DNA from: Micromonospora vinacea
GTDB taxonomy: Bacteria > Actinomycetota > Actinomycetes > Mycobacteriales > Micromonosporaceae
Assembly: GCF_015751785.1 (NCBI RefSeq)
Contig: NZ_JADOTY010000001.1
Coordinates: forward strand, 682,001-746,000
Length of the DNA: 64,000 nucleotides
Direction: 5' to 3'
Numbering within the stretch: the first letter of the stretch is position 1; every line of letters starts with the position of its first letter. The notes beneath the pieces were generated by a model. That model saw nothing but the letters and a program-made list of their open reading frames with translations, had not been told where the DNA came from and did not search any database. The translations under genes were made by a program, and so were the position numbers. Below are positions 39,930-47,767 of the stretch, in pieces.

Positions 39930-41720
39930 TCAGCGGTGCGAGTGGTCGCGGAAGCCGCGGCGGGTCTTGCGGCCCAGGTAGCCGGCGGTGACCAGGTGTT
40001 CCAGCAGCGGCGCGGGTGCGAAGCCCGGCTCGCGCAGTTCGAGGTACAGCTCGCGCTGGATGGCCAGGGAGACGTCCAGCCCGACGACGTCGAGCAGCTC
40101 GAACGGGCCCATCGGGTAGCCGCAGCCCAGCTTCATGGCGTGGTCGATGTCGTCGGCCGTCGAGTAGCTGGCCTCCAGCATCTTCACCGCGTCGTTCAGG
40201 TAGGGGAAGAGCAGCGCGTTGACGATGAAGCCGGATCGGTCGCCGCAGACCACACCCGTCTTGCCGAGTGCGGCGCAGACGGCGCGGGCGGTGGCGGTGG
40301 CCTCCGGGGAGGTGCGGATGGTGCGGACGACCTCGACCAGCGGCATGACCGGCGCCGGGTTGAAGAAGTGCAGACCCACCACGTCGGCCGGCCGCTGGGT
40401 GGCCATCGCCACGTCGATCACCGGCAGCGACGAGGTGGTGGTGGCCAGCACCACGCCCGGCTTGCAGATCTCGTCGAGGCTCGCGAAGAGGGCCTTCTTG
40501 ACGCTCAGCTCCTCGACGACCGCCTCGACCACCAGGTCGACGTCGGCGAGATGGTCGAGCGTGGCGGACCAGCTGATCCGGCCCAGGGCGGCGTCCCGGT
40601 CGGCCTCGGCGAGCTTGCCGCGCACGACGCCCTTGTTCAGTGAGGTCTTCACCGCCTCGCAGACCTTCGCGGACTTCTCCATGCCGCGGGTCACCGAGAC
40701 GACCTCGTAGCCGGCCTTCGCGAAGACCTCGATGATCCCGGTGGCCATCGTTCCGGAGCCGACCACGCCGACCTTCGCGATGGCGCGCGCACCGTCGGCC
40801 AGCGCCGACTCCGTGGCGAGCGGCGTCGCCTCGTCCGGTACGACCACCGGGGAGCCGGGCCGTTCGTAGGTGTAGAAGCCCCGGCCGGACTTCCGGCCGA
40901 GCAGCCCCGCCGTCACCATCTGCTTGAGCAGTGGCACCGGGGCGTGCCGGCGGTCCCGCCCGCCGCGCCGGTACATGGTGTCCAGGATCTCGTACGCGGT
41001 GTCCAGGCCGATCAGGTCCATCAGCGCCAGTGGGCCCATCGGCAGGCCGCAGCCGAGCTTCATGGCGGCGTCGATGTCCTCGCGGGTCGCGTAGTGCGAC
41101 TCGAACATGCTGACCGCGTGGTTGAGGTAGCCGAAGAGCAGCGCGTTGGCGATGAAACCGGCCCGGTCGTTGATGGTGACGTCGACCTTGCCGAGCCGGG
41201 CGCAGAGCGCCTCGACGTCGGCGACCACCTCGGGTGCGGTGACGACAGTGCGGACCACCTCGACAAGCTTCATCACCGGGGCCGGGTTGAAGAAGTGGAT
41301 GCCGATCACCTGGTTGGGTCGGCTGGTGGCCACCGAGATCTCGGTGACGCTCAACGAGGAGGTGTTGGTGGCGAGGATGGTCTCCGGTCGGCAGACCCGG
41401 TCCAGCTCGGCGAAGATCCGCTGCTTGAGGTCGAGGTGTTCGGGCACCGCCTCGATGACCAGGTCGACGGAGTGCAACGCGTCCAGCCCGACCGCGAAGT
41501 GCACCCGCTCGTGCAGGGCGTCGCGGTCCGCCTCGGCGAGCTTGCCCTTGGCGACCGCCCGGTCGGTGGAACCCTTCAGGGTGGCCCGGCCGCGCTCCAG
41601 CGCCGGCTCGGAGATCTCCACGGCCACCACGTCGATGCCGTTGCGGGCGAAGACCTCGACGATGCCGGCACCCATGGTGCCCAGCCCCACCACGCCTACG
41701 GTGCTGAACTCGCGCGCCAC
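39930..41720 (-). CDS. Tandem (double) 3-hydroxyacyl-CoA dehydrogenase
   Basis: A 596-residue protein made of two complete 3-hydroxyacyl-CoA dehydrogenase units. Unit 1 has STVGVVGLGTMGAGIVEVFA, ETILATNTSSLSVTEI, GIHFFNPAPVMKLVEVV and AGFIANALLFGYLNHA. Unit 2 has AKVGVVGSGTMATGIIEVFA, VVLATTTSSLPVIDV, GLHFFNPAPVMPLVEVV and SGFIVNALLFPYLNDA. Both keep the His-Glu pair and NAD site, though unit 2 has Ala for the third Gly and Thr for Asn in ATTTSS. It should oxidise or reduce 3-hydroxyacyl-CoA (beta-oxidation or 3-hydroxybutyryl-CoA formation). The GTG start follows GGGGAGG, and the shared acyl-CoA operator lies 32 bases upstream. Confidence 0.9.
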   Translation of the reverse strand: MAREFSTVGVVGLGTMGAGIVEVFARNGIDVVAVEISEPALERGRATLKGSTDRAVAKGKLAEADRDALHERVHFAVGLDALHSVDLVIEAVPEHLDLKQRIFAELDRVCRPETILATNTSSLSVTEISVATSRPNQVIGIHFFNPAPVMKLVEVVRTVVTAPEVVADVEALCARLGKVDVTINDRAGFIANALLFGYLNHAVSMFESHYATREDIDAAMKLGCGLPMGPLALMDLIGLDTAYEILDTMYRRGGRDRRHAPVPLLKQMVTAGLLGRKSGRGFYTYERPGSPVVVPDEATPLATESALADGARAIAKVGVVGSGTMATGIIEVFAKAGYEVVSVTRGMEKSAKVCEAVKTSLNKGVVRGKLAEADRDAALGRISWSATLDHLADVDLVVEAVVEELSVKKALFASLDEICKPGVVLATTTSSLPVIDVAMATQRPADVVGLHFFNPAPVMPLVEVVRTIRTSPEATATARAVCAALGKTGVVCGDRSGFIVNALLFPYLNDAVKMLEASYSTADDIDHAMKLGCGYPMGPFELLDVVGLDVSLAIQRELYLELREPGFAPAPLLEHLVTAGYLGRKTRRGFRDHSHR

Positions 41721-41751
41721 GACCGGCCTCCCCAGAGACTCCGCACGGCCA

Positions 41752-41767
41752 CTGAACGGCCGCTAAG
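41752..41767 (-). promoter_or_regulatory. Putative acyl-CoA regulon operator, double dehydrogenase site
   Basis: CTTAGCGGCCGTTCAG in gene orientation, 32 bases upstream of the GTG start. It matches the icmA site at 14 of 16 positions. Confidence 0.65.
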
Positions 41768-41846
41768 GTTATGCGCGCGAGTCTGCCACGTGACGGTGAG
41801 TTGTCGAGACGCCGTGGCATATTTCACCCACGGCGCAGCCGGACCG

Positions 41847-42917
41847 CTATGCGGTCGCCACGCTGGTCAGGGCCAGCAACTCCGCGACGAACTCCGACGG
41901 GCGCTCCAGGTGCGGGCTGTGACCGCAGCCGGGCAGCACCACCTCGTGGTACGCGCCGCCGGCCGCCGCGTACCGGTCGAGCACGGCCCGGGTCTGGCCG
42001 ACCATCGGCTGCGGTGGGCAGGCGTCCGCGCCGGGCCAGCCGGGCACGAGATCCAGCGAACCCAGGTACGCCAGGTCGAAGAGTGAGGTGTCCGAGACGA
42101 TGACGTCGACGTCTCCGCGTACCCAGGTGACGGGTGGCTTCTCGGCGACGGCCACCAGCTCGTCGGCGAGCCGGAACCAGGTCGGCGCGAGCGCGTTGAG
42201 CACCCCGCGCTCCCCCGGCGCGGTGCCCGGCCAGTTCTCCGACGGCACCGCCGTGCCCGGGTAGTTGTCGTCCCCGGTGGCGGTGGACAGCACTGTGTCC
42301 AGCAGCAGATCCTCGTCCTCGCCCAAGGCGGCGGGATCGGCCACGTAGGTGGCTCGCAGCACGGCCCGCGGGCTGGCCGGTGCGTCCGCGCTCCGGTCGC
42401 CGGCCGCGAGGCGGGCGACGAAGTCCGGGTTGGCCGTGCCGGCGCCGGTGCCGGCGAAGTCGGGGGTGGTCGGCGTGCCGGTCAGGTCGCGGGTGCCGCC
42501 GAAGCCGTACGGGGAGACCGGCGCCGCCAGCAGCAGAGCCCCCACCCGGTGCGGATGGTCGACCAGCAGCCGCATCGCCACCCCGCCGCCGAGGGAGTGC
42601 CCCACCACCACCGGGCGCGCGTCGGCGGCAAAGAGCGTCGGGTCGTCGAGCAGGGCGGCCACGTCGTCGGCGAAGTCCCGCAGGCCCCGCGTGGCGTCAA
42701 CCGGGGCGGTCGCGGAGTCGCCGTACCCCCGCAGGTCGGGGGCGACCACCCGAAGCGTCGGTGGCAGCCGGCGGACCAGCGGCTCCCAGAACAGCGCGGA
42801 CGAGCAGTTGCCGTGGATCAGCAGCACCGGTGTGCCGTCCGGCGGGCCAGCCACCCGTACCGCCTGGGTGATGCCGTTCGCCGTCACGGTCCGCTGCTCG
42901 GTTTCCATCCGCGGCAT
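41847..42917 (-). CDS. Alpha/beta-fold hydrolase
   Basis: A 356-residue protein with a classic alpha/beta-hydrolase layout: oxyanion loop VLLIHGNCSSALFWEPLV, RVVAPDLRGYGDSATAP, nucleophile elbow VVVGHSLGGGVAMRLLVDHP, acid near VTWVRGDVDVIVSD and His in VVLPGCGHSPHLERPSEFV. A long lid region (residues 135-240) is Ala/Gly/Pro-rich. Resembles proline iminopeptidase or haloalkane/epoxide-hydrolase-like enzymes, but substrate is unknown. An in-frame ATG nine bases downstream of the first is an alternative start. Confidence 0.87.
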   Translation of the reverse strand: MPRMETEQRTVTANGITQAVRVAGPPDGTPVLLIHGNCSSALFWEPLVRRLPPTLRVVAPDLRGYGDSATAPVDATRGLRDFADDVAALLDDPTLFAADARPVVVGHSLGGGVAMRLLVDHPHRVGALLLAAPVSPYGFGGTRDLTGTPTTPDFAGTGAGTANPDFVARLAAGDRSADAPASPRAVLRATYVADPAALGEDEDLLLDTVLSTATGDDNYPGTAVPSENWPGTAPGERGVLNALAPTWFRLADELVAVAEKPPVTWVRGDVDVIVSDTSLFDLAYLGSLDLVPGWPGADACPPQPMVGQTRAVLDRYAAAGGAYHEVVLPGCGHSPHLERPSEFVAELLALTSVATA

Positions 42918-42975
42918 GCTGCCACGGGTGCCTCCGCCGGTCCAGGTGTCGGACCGCCACCCAACGGAGCTGCCC

Positions 42976-43070
42976 GGTGTGGCCGACCGCCAGGCGATCA
43001 GCTGCCCGATGTGGCCGACCGCCGGGCGGTCAGCTGCCCGATGTGGCCGACCGCCAGCGATCAGCGACGC
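42976..43070. repeat. About three 32-bp imperfect direct repeats before the FHA gene stop
   Basis: The unit GATGTGGCCGACCGCC plus GGGCGGTCAGCTGCCC occurs in full at 43008-43039 and with small changes before (from 42977) and after (to about 43070). The array lies between the FHA gene and the hydrolase and touches the FHA stop. Confidence 0.75.
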
Positions 43071-43477
43071 GTGCCCGGTGGCGCGGCCAGCGGTAGCGGC
43101 AGCGTCGGTCGGACGTCGCGCCGGGACGGGCCGAAGCTGAGCCCCACCGGATCGGTGAGCGCCACCCCGGGGTCGAACAGGCGCAGTTCGGTGCGGCCCA
43201 GCCGGATCACGTCACCGTCGGAGAGTCGTTCCACCTCGGTGATCCGCCGGTCGTTGAGCCAGGTGCCGTTGGTGGAGCCCAGGTCCCGCAGGGACGGGCC
43301 TTCCGGCGCCAGCCACACCTCGGCGTGGCGACGGCTCAGGTGCGGATCGTTGATGACCACCTGACCGGTCGGCGCGCGGCCGATCACCTGAACCTCGGCT
43401 CGCATGCGAAAGCTCGCTCCGCGCATCGGTCCACCCGCGACCGTCAACAGCGGCATCAGTTCCGGATGTTCCTCCAT
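43061..43477 (-). CDS. FHA-domain protein
   Basis: A 138-residue protein that is mostly one forkhead-associated domain (residues 20-105): VQVIGRAPTGQVVINDPHLS, SRRHAEVWL, LRDLGSTNGTWLNDRRI and GDVIRLGRTELRLF. The phosphothreonine-contact residues (Arg in GRAP, SRRH, and N in STNG) are present. FHA proteins bind targets of Ser/Thr kinases; none is next to it. GGAGGG precedes the ATG. The C-terminus is a short basic, Pro-rich tail. Confidence 0.9.
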   Translation of the reverse strand: MEEHPELMPLLTVAGGPMRGASFRMRAEVQVIGRAPTGQVVINDPHLSRRHAEVWLAPEGPSLRDLGSTNGTWLNDRRITEVERLSDGDVIRLGRTELRLFDPGVALTDPVGLSFGPSRRDVRPTLPLPLAAPPGTRR

Positions 43478-43722
43478 GGACAGTCAGCCCTCCACCCCAC
43501 ACCGTCACTCCGCGCGTCAGCTTGCCATCAGACGGTAGTCGTCAATACCGACCGGCCGGTCAGCCTCTCGTCACCTCCCGGCCATCTGCCGTTCGACGAT
43601 TCGGGCGGGCCGCATCCGTCACCAACGCCCTGACCTGCACTGATCAACGATCGGTCGGGTTGGTGCGACGCCGGCCCCCCGGCCCCGAATCGCGGACCCT
43701 ACCGGCGAGTAATCCTCGGGTC

Positions 43723-43728
43723 TAGACT
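43723..43728 (+). promoter_or_regulatory. -10 box of a leaderless promoter (aldehyde dehydrogenase)
   Basis: TAGACT followed by six bases and then ATG at 43735, with no ribosome site. Confidence 0.6.
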
Positions 43729-43734
43729 TCCGCC

Positions 43735-45231
43735 ATGACGGCAGTGCATATCCCGGGCGTTCCGGTCATCGACGCGGGCCACTTGGTTTCCACCAGCCCG
43801 GCGACCGGCGCCGAGGCCGGTCGCCTCCCGGTCGCCACCGATGCCGACGTGCGGGAAGCCGTCGACCGCGCCCGCGCCGCCGGCGAGTGGTGGGCCGGTC
43901 TCGGCTTCACAGGCCGTCGCGAGCGGTTGCTGCGCTGGCGTGCCCTGCTCGCCAAGCGGATCGAGCAGTTGGCCGAGGTGGTGCACGTCGAGGGCGGGAA
44001 GCCGGTCGCCGACGCCATCGTCGAGATCGTCACCGCTATCGAACACATCGACTGGGCCGCCCGCAACGCCGGCCGCGTGCTCGGCCCACGCCGGGTGCGG
44101 TCCCGGCTCATCCTCGCCGAGTTCTCCGCCCACCTCGAATACCAGCCGTACGGGGTCGTGGGCGTCATCGGGCCGTGGAACTATCCGGTCTTCACGCCGA
44201 TCGGCTCCGCCGCGTACGCCCTCGCCGCCGGGAACGCCGTGGTGCTCAAGCCGAGCGAATACACCCCCGCCGTCGGCCAGTGGCTGGTGGACAGCTTCGC
44301 CGAGGTGGTGCCCGAGCAACCGGTCTTCACCGCCGTGCACGGGTTGGGCGACGTGGGCGCGGCGCTGTGCCGCTCCGGCGTCAACAAACTGGCCTTCACC
44401 GGCTCCACCGCCACCGCCCGGAAGGTGATGGCCGCCTGCGCCGAGACGCTGACCCCGGTGCTCATCGAGGGTGGCGGCAAGGACGCCATGATCGTCGACA
44501 GCGACGCCGACCTGGACGCGGCCGCCGAGGCGTGCGTCTGGGGCGGCATGACCAACGCGGGCCAGACCTGCATCGGCATCGAGCGGGTGTACGCCGTGGA
44601 CGCCGTCTTCGACGCCTTCGTCGACAAGGTGGTGGCGCGCGCCGGCCGGCTGACCGTCGGGCCGGAGGGCACCGACATCGGACCGATCACCATGCCCAGG
44701 CAGATCGACGTGATCCGCCGGCACATCGACGCCGCGATCACGTCCGGCGGGCGCGCGGTGCTCGGCGGCCCGAGCGCCGTACAGCCGCCGTACGTCCACC
44801 CCACAGTGCTGGTGGACGTGCCGGAGGAGTCGGCCGCCGTCCGCGAGGAGACCTTCGGCCCCACGCTGACCATCAGCCGGGTCCGTGACGCCGACGAGGC
44901 CGTCACCCGCGCCAACGCCCTGTCGTACGGCCTCGGGGGTTCGGTCTTCGGCCGGCGACGCGCGGTGGCCATCGCACGGCGGCTGCGCTCCGGGATGGCC
45001 TCGATCAACTCCACGTTGACCTTCGCCGGCATGTCCACCCTGCCGTTCGGTGGTGTCGGCGACTCCGGCTTCGGTCGGATCCACGGGGAGGACGGCCTGC
45101 GTGAGTTCGGCCGGTCCAAGGCGATCACCCGACGCCGCGCCCGGTCGCTGCTGCCGTCGATGACCTTCGACCGCACGCCCACCGACGTGGCCCGGCTCGT
45201 CAAGGCGATCAAGGCGATGTACGGAAGGTGA
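43735..45231 (+). CDS. Aldehyde dehydrogenase family protein
   Basis: A 498-residue NAD(P)-dependent aldehyde dehydrogenase. Key sites are VVGVIGPWNYPVFTPIGSAA, VVLKPSEYTP, LAFTGSTATARKVM, the catalytic Glu in VLIEGGGKDAMIVDSDADLD (GGGKD in place of LGGK), and the catalytic Cys in NAGQTCIGIERVY, then EETFGPTLTI and FGGVGDSGFGR. It oxidises an aldehyde to the acid; substrate not evident. TAGACT six bases before the ATG and no ribosome site imply a leaderless message. Confidence 0.93.
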   Translation: MTAVHIPGVPVIDAGHLVSTSPATGAEAGRLPVATDADVREAVDRARAAGEWWAGLGFTGRRERLLRWRALLAKRIEQLAEVVHVEGGKPVADAIVEIVTAIEHIDWAARNAGRVLGPRRVRSRLILAEFSAHLEYQPYGVVGVIGPWNYPVFTPIGSAAYALAAGNAVVLKPSEYTPAVGQWLVDSFAEVVPEQPVFTAVHGLGDVGAALCRSGVNKLAFTGSTATARKVMAACAETLTPVLIEGGGKDAMIVDSDADLDAAAEACVWGGMTNAGQTCIGIERVYAVDAVFDAFVDKVVARAGRLTVGPEGTDIGPITMPRQIDVIRRHIDAAITSGGRAVLGGPSAVQPPYVHPTVLVDVPEESAAVREETFGPTLTISRVRDADEAVTRANALSYGLGGSVFGRRRAVAIARRLRSGMASINSTLTFAGMSTLPFGGVGDSGFGRIHGEDGLREFGRSKAITRRRARSLLPSMTFDRTPTDVARLVKAIKAMYGR

Positions 45232-45298
45232 GTGTCGGATAACCGATCATCACCAAGGATCGGCGTATCCACATGTTTATACGTTGTGTCCACGGCGG

Positions 45299-45304
45299 TA
45301 CATT
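45299..45304 (+). promoter_or_regulatory. -10 box of a leaderless promoter (methyltransferase)
   Basis: TACATT followed by GCGTTAA and then ATG at 45312. The region 45232-45311 is distinctly AT-richer than its surroundings. Confidence 0.55.
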
Positions 45305-45311
45305 GCGTTAA

Positions 45312-45968
45312 ATGGGCCCCAATCGATTGCGCTACCGCCTTGTCGACAGTGACCAGTCGTGGAGCGCCCGACGTCGTCGGCACCGCTCGGACTGGCTGGC
45401 GCGCACCTTCCCCGACATCGGTGACATGCACGTGGTCGACCTCGGCGGTCGGCTCGGCACCTGGCACCGCGCCACCGTCCGACCGGCCCGGGTGACAGTC
45501 GTCAACCTGGAGCAGCCGCCCGCTGTCGTTCCGGAATGGGCCCACGTCGAGCAGGCCGACGCCTGCGACCTGCCCCCGCACCTCACCAACGGCAGCTTCG
45601 ACATGGTCTTCTCGAACTCGGTGCTGGAGCACGTGGGCGGGCACGAACGCCGGATCCGCTTCGCCGCCGCCGTCCGCTCACTGGCCGACCGACACTGGGT
45701 GCAGACGCCCTACCGCTACTTTCCCATCGAGCCACACTGGATCGCGCCGGGCATGCAGTTCCTGCCGGTACGACTGCGCACCGCGCTCGCCCAACGCTGG
45801 CCGTTGGGGCACAAGCCGACCCGCAGCCACGACGCCGCCATCCACCAGGTGCTCTGGACCGAACTGCTGGACCGCTCGCAGATGCGCCACTACTTCCCCG
45901 ACTCCACGATGCTGGTGGAGCGGGTGTTCGGCCTGCCGAAGTCGCTGATCGCGGTGCGCAACGGCTAG
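45312..45968 (+). CDS. Class I SAM-dependent methyltransferase
   Basis: A 218-residue protein with a Rossmann methyltransferase core: motif I MHVVDLGGRLGTWHRATV, motif II at VTVVNLEQPPAVV, motif IV FDMVFSNSVLEHVGGHERRI. The LEHV pattern is typical of small-molecule or lipid methyltransferases and of glycosylation-cluster proteins. Substrate unknown. The C-terminal half is rich in His, Arg and aromatic residues. The start lacks a ribosome site but has TACATT seven bases upstream. It converges with nucS with eight bases between stops. Confidence 0.85.
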   Translation: MGPNRLRYRLVDSDQSWSARRRRHRSDWLARTFPDIGDMHVVDLGGRLGTWHRATVRPARVTVVNLEQPPAVVPEWAHVEQADACDLPPHLTNGSFDMVFSNSVLEHVGGHERRIRFAAAVRSLADRHWVQTPYRYFPIEPHWIAPGMQFLPVRLRTALAQRWPLGHKPTRSHDAAIHQVLWTELLDRSQMRHYFPDSTMLVERVFGLPKSLIAVRNG

Positions 45969-45976
45969 GGCGCCGG

Positions 45977-46636
45977 TCAGAAGAGGGTCAGCTCGTCCTT
46001 CACGATGCCGCGCAGCTTGTCGTAGTCCACGACCACACACCGGATGCCCCGGTCGGTGGCGAGCACCCGGGCCTGCGGCTTGATCTCCTGGGCGGCGAAG
46101 ACCCCGACGACCGGGCTGAGCAGCGGGTCACGGTTCATCAACTCGAGGTAGCGGGTCAACTGCTCCACCCCGTCGATGTCGCCACGCCGCTTGACCTCGA
46201 TGGCGACCGAGCCCGAGTTGGCGTCCCGGCACAGCAGGTCGACCGGGCCGATCGCCGTCATGTACTCGCGGCGGACCAGCGTGAACCCCTCACCCAGCAC
46301 ACTCGGGTTGGCGGCCAGCAACTCCTGCAGGTGCGCCTCCACCCCGTCCTTGCGCAGGCCCGGATCCACACCCAACTCGTACGAGGTGTCCTGGAAAATC
46401 TCCTCCAGGGTGATCCGCAGCTCCTCGCCAGCCTTGTTGACGACCCGCCACACCCCGGGGGCCTCCTCCAACCGGCATGGCGGGCTCATCCAGTTCAACG
46501 GCTTGTACGCACGGTCGTCGGCATGGATGGACACCGACCCGTCCGCCTTCACCATCAGCAACCGGGTGGCCGGCGGCAGGTGAGCCGAGAGCCGTCCGAC
46601 ATAGTCCACCGAGCACTTCGCAATGACCAACCGCAC
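45977..46636 (-). CDS. nucS: Mismatch-specific endonuclease NucS
   Basis: A 219-residue protein matching the actinobacterial NucS/Endo[35 protein letters not shown], and the catalytic domain [18 protein letters not shown] with [20 protein letters not shown] (D...ExK active site). In Mycobacterium and Streptomyces NucS performs noncanonical mismatch repair in place of MutS/MutL. The C-terminus ends KDELTLF, a plausible sliding-clamp motif. The GTG start is six bases after TACCCT (leaderless). It is divergent from the DUF4126 gene. Confidence 0.95.
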   Translation of the reverse strand: MRLVIAKCSVDYVGRLSAHLPPATRLLMVKADGSVSIHADDRAYKPLNWMSPPCRLEEAPGVWRVVNKAGEELRITLEEIFQDTSYELGVDPGLRKDGVEAHLQELLAANPSVLGEGFTLVRREYMTAIGPVDLLCRDANSGSVAIEVKRRGDIDGVEQLTRYLELMNRDPLLSPVVGVFAAQEIKPQARVLATDRGIRCVVVDYDKLRGIVKDELTLF

Positions 46637-46642
46637 CCGACG

Positions 46643-46648
46643 AGGGTA
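46643..46648 (-). promoter_or_regulatory. -10 box of the leaderless nucS promoter
   Basis: On the minus strand TACCCT is followed by six bases and GTG at 46636. Confidence 0.6.
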
Positions 46649-46707
46649 GCCGAGCACCCACCGGTCGCCAGCGAGCGGCACTGGCGCGTCGATGCGATGC
46701 TGAGACC

Positions 46708-47325
46708 GTGTTCGAAGTCCTCACCGGCACCGGTCTCGCCGCCTCGGCGGGGCTGAACGCCTACATACCCCTGCTCATCCTCGGTCTACTCGGCCGTTAC
46801 ACCGACCTGATCGACCTGCCCAGCGGCTGGACCTGGCTCGGCAACGGCTGGGTCATCGCCATCATGGCCGTGCTGCTCGCCGTGGAGATGGTGGCGGACA
46901 AGGTGCCAGTGGTCGACCACATCAACGACGTGGTGCAGACAGTGGTCAGGCCCACTGCCGGTGGCCTGGCCTTCGGTGCCGGCTCCTCGTCGGAGACGGT
47001 GACGGTCAGCGACCCGGGGAGCTTCTTCTCGTCCCACCAGTGGGTGCCGGTCGTCACCGGCGTACTGCTGGCGTTGGGCGTGCACCTGCTGAAGTCCGCA
47101 GCCCGCCCGGTGATCAACGCGACGACCGCCGGGATCGGCGCCCCGGTCGCCAGCACCGCCGAGGACGCCACCAGCGTGGTGGTCTCCCTGGTGGCGATCA
47201 TCCTGCCGGTGCTGGTGCTCGTCTTCCTGGTCGGCCTGGTGTTCTTCACCTTCTGGTTCGTCCGCCGTCGTTCCGAACGACGCCGCGAACGAGAGGCGGC
47301 CCGCGCCGCCGGCTTCCGCGTCTGA
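46708..47325 (+). CDS. DUF4126 membrane protein
   Basis: A 205-residue polytopic membrane protein with the DUF4126 pattern: [50 protein letters not shown] and [20 protein letters not shown]. About five membrane helices and a basic C-terminal tail ([18 protein letters not shown]). Function unknown. The GTG start has GATGCT six bases upstream, again a leaderless pattern; the divergent nucS promoter shares the 71-base gap. Confidence 0.87.
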   Translation: MFEVLTGTGLAASAGLNAYIPLLILGLLGRYTDLIDLPSGWTWLGNGWVIAIMAVLLAVEMVADKVPVVDHINDVVQTVVRPTAGGLAFGAGSSSETVTVSDPGSFFSSHQWVPVVTGVLLALGVHLLKSAARPVINATTAGIGAPVASTAEDATSVVVSLVAIILPVLVLVFLVGLVFFTFWFVRRRSERRREREAARAAGFRV

Positions 47326-47416
47326 CGCTTGAGCGGCGGATCGGCGGCCCGCCATACCGGGGTTCCACCGGCCGACAAATGCCTAGTATCGGGGCAAGAG
47401 CCTAGAGGAGGTCGGC

Positions 47417-47713
47417 ATGACCGCAGCGTTGGAGATGCCCCGAGTCCAGGAATGTGTGGTCGCCGCGTGCGCGTACAACCAGTCGGGTGACTGCCACGCC
47501 TTCGCGATCACCATCGGCAGCATGGATCACGCCCACTGCCACACCTTCGTCGAGTCGCCCGTCCGGGGCGGTGTGGAGAGCCTGATCGCGCAGGTGGGCG
47601 CCTGCCAGCGCTCCGACTGCCGGCACAACGAGCAGCTGGAGTGCCACGCGGCGTCAATCAGGGTCGGCCCGGACAACGACATGGCCGACTGCATGACCTA
47701 CGCCGGCCGCTGA
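47417..47713 (+). CDS. Cysteine-rich protein with two DUF1540 units
   Basis: A 98-residue protein carrying two copies of the DUF1540 pattern: ECVVAACAYNQSGDCHAFAI with HAHCHTF, and GACQRSDCRHNEQLECHAAS with ADCMTY. Each unit gives four Cys and nearby His, a likely small metal-binding (zinc or iron) fold. The function is unknown. GAGGAGG precedes the ATG. A short hairpin follows at 47731-47751, before the convergent mutase gene. Confidence 0.9.
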   Translation: MTAALEMPRVQECVVAACAYNQSGDCHAFAITIGSMDHAHCHTFVESPVRGGVESLIAQVGACQRSDCRHNEQLECHAASIRVGPDNDMADCMTYAGR

Positions 47714-47730
47714 CCCACGCCAGCCACTGA

Positions 47731-47751
47731 GCCCCGGCCGCGGGCCGGGGC
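47731..47751. terminator. Hairpin between convergent genes
   Basis: GCCCCGGCC (47731-47739) pairs with GGCCGGGGC (47743-47751) around GCG, between the DUF1540 gene and the mutase gene. Confidence 0.7.
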
Positions 47752-47767
47752 CGGGGGCAGCGTTCGA

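Noticed and set aside
43699..45644. Long minus-strand frames opposite aldehyde dehydrogenase
   Set aside because: They lack motifs, and the plus frame carries all catalytic residues of the family.
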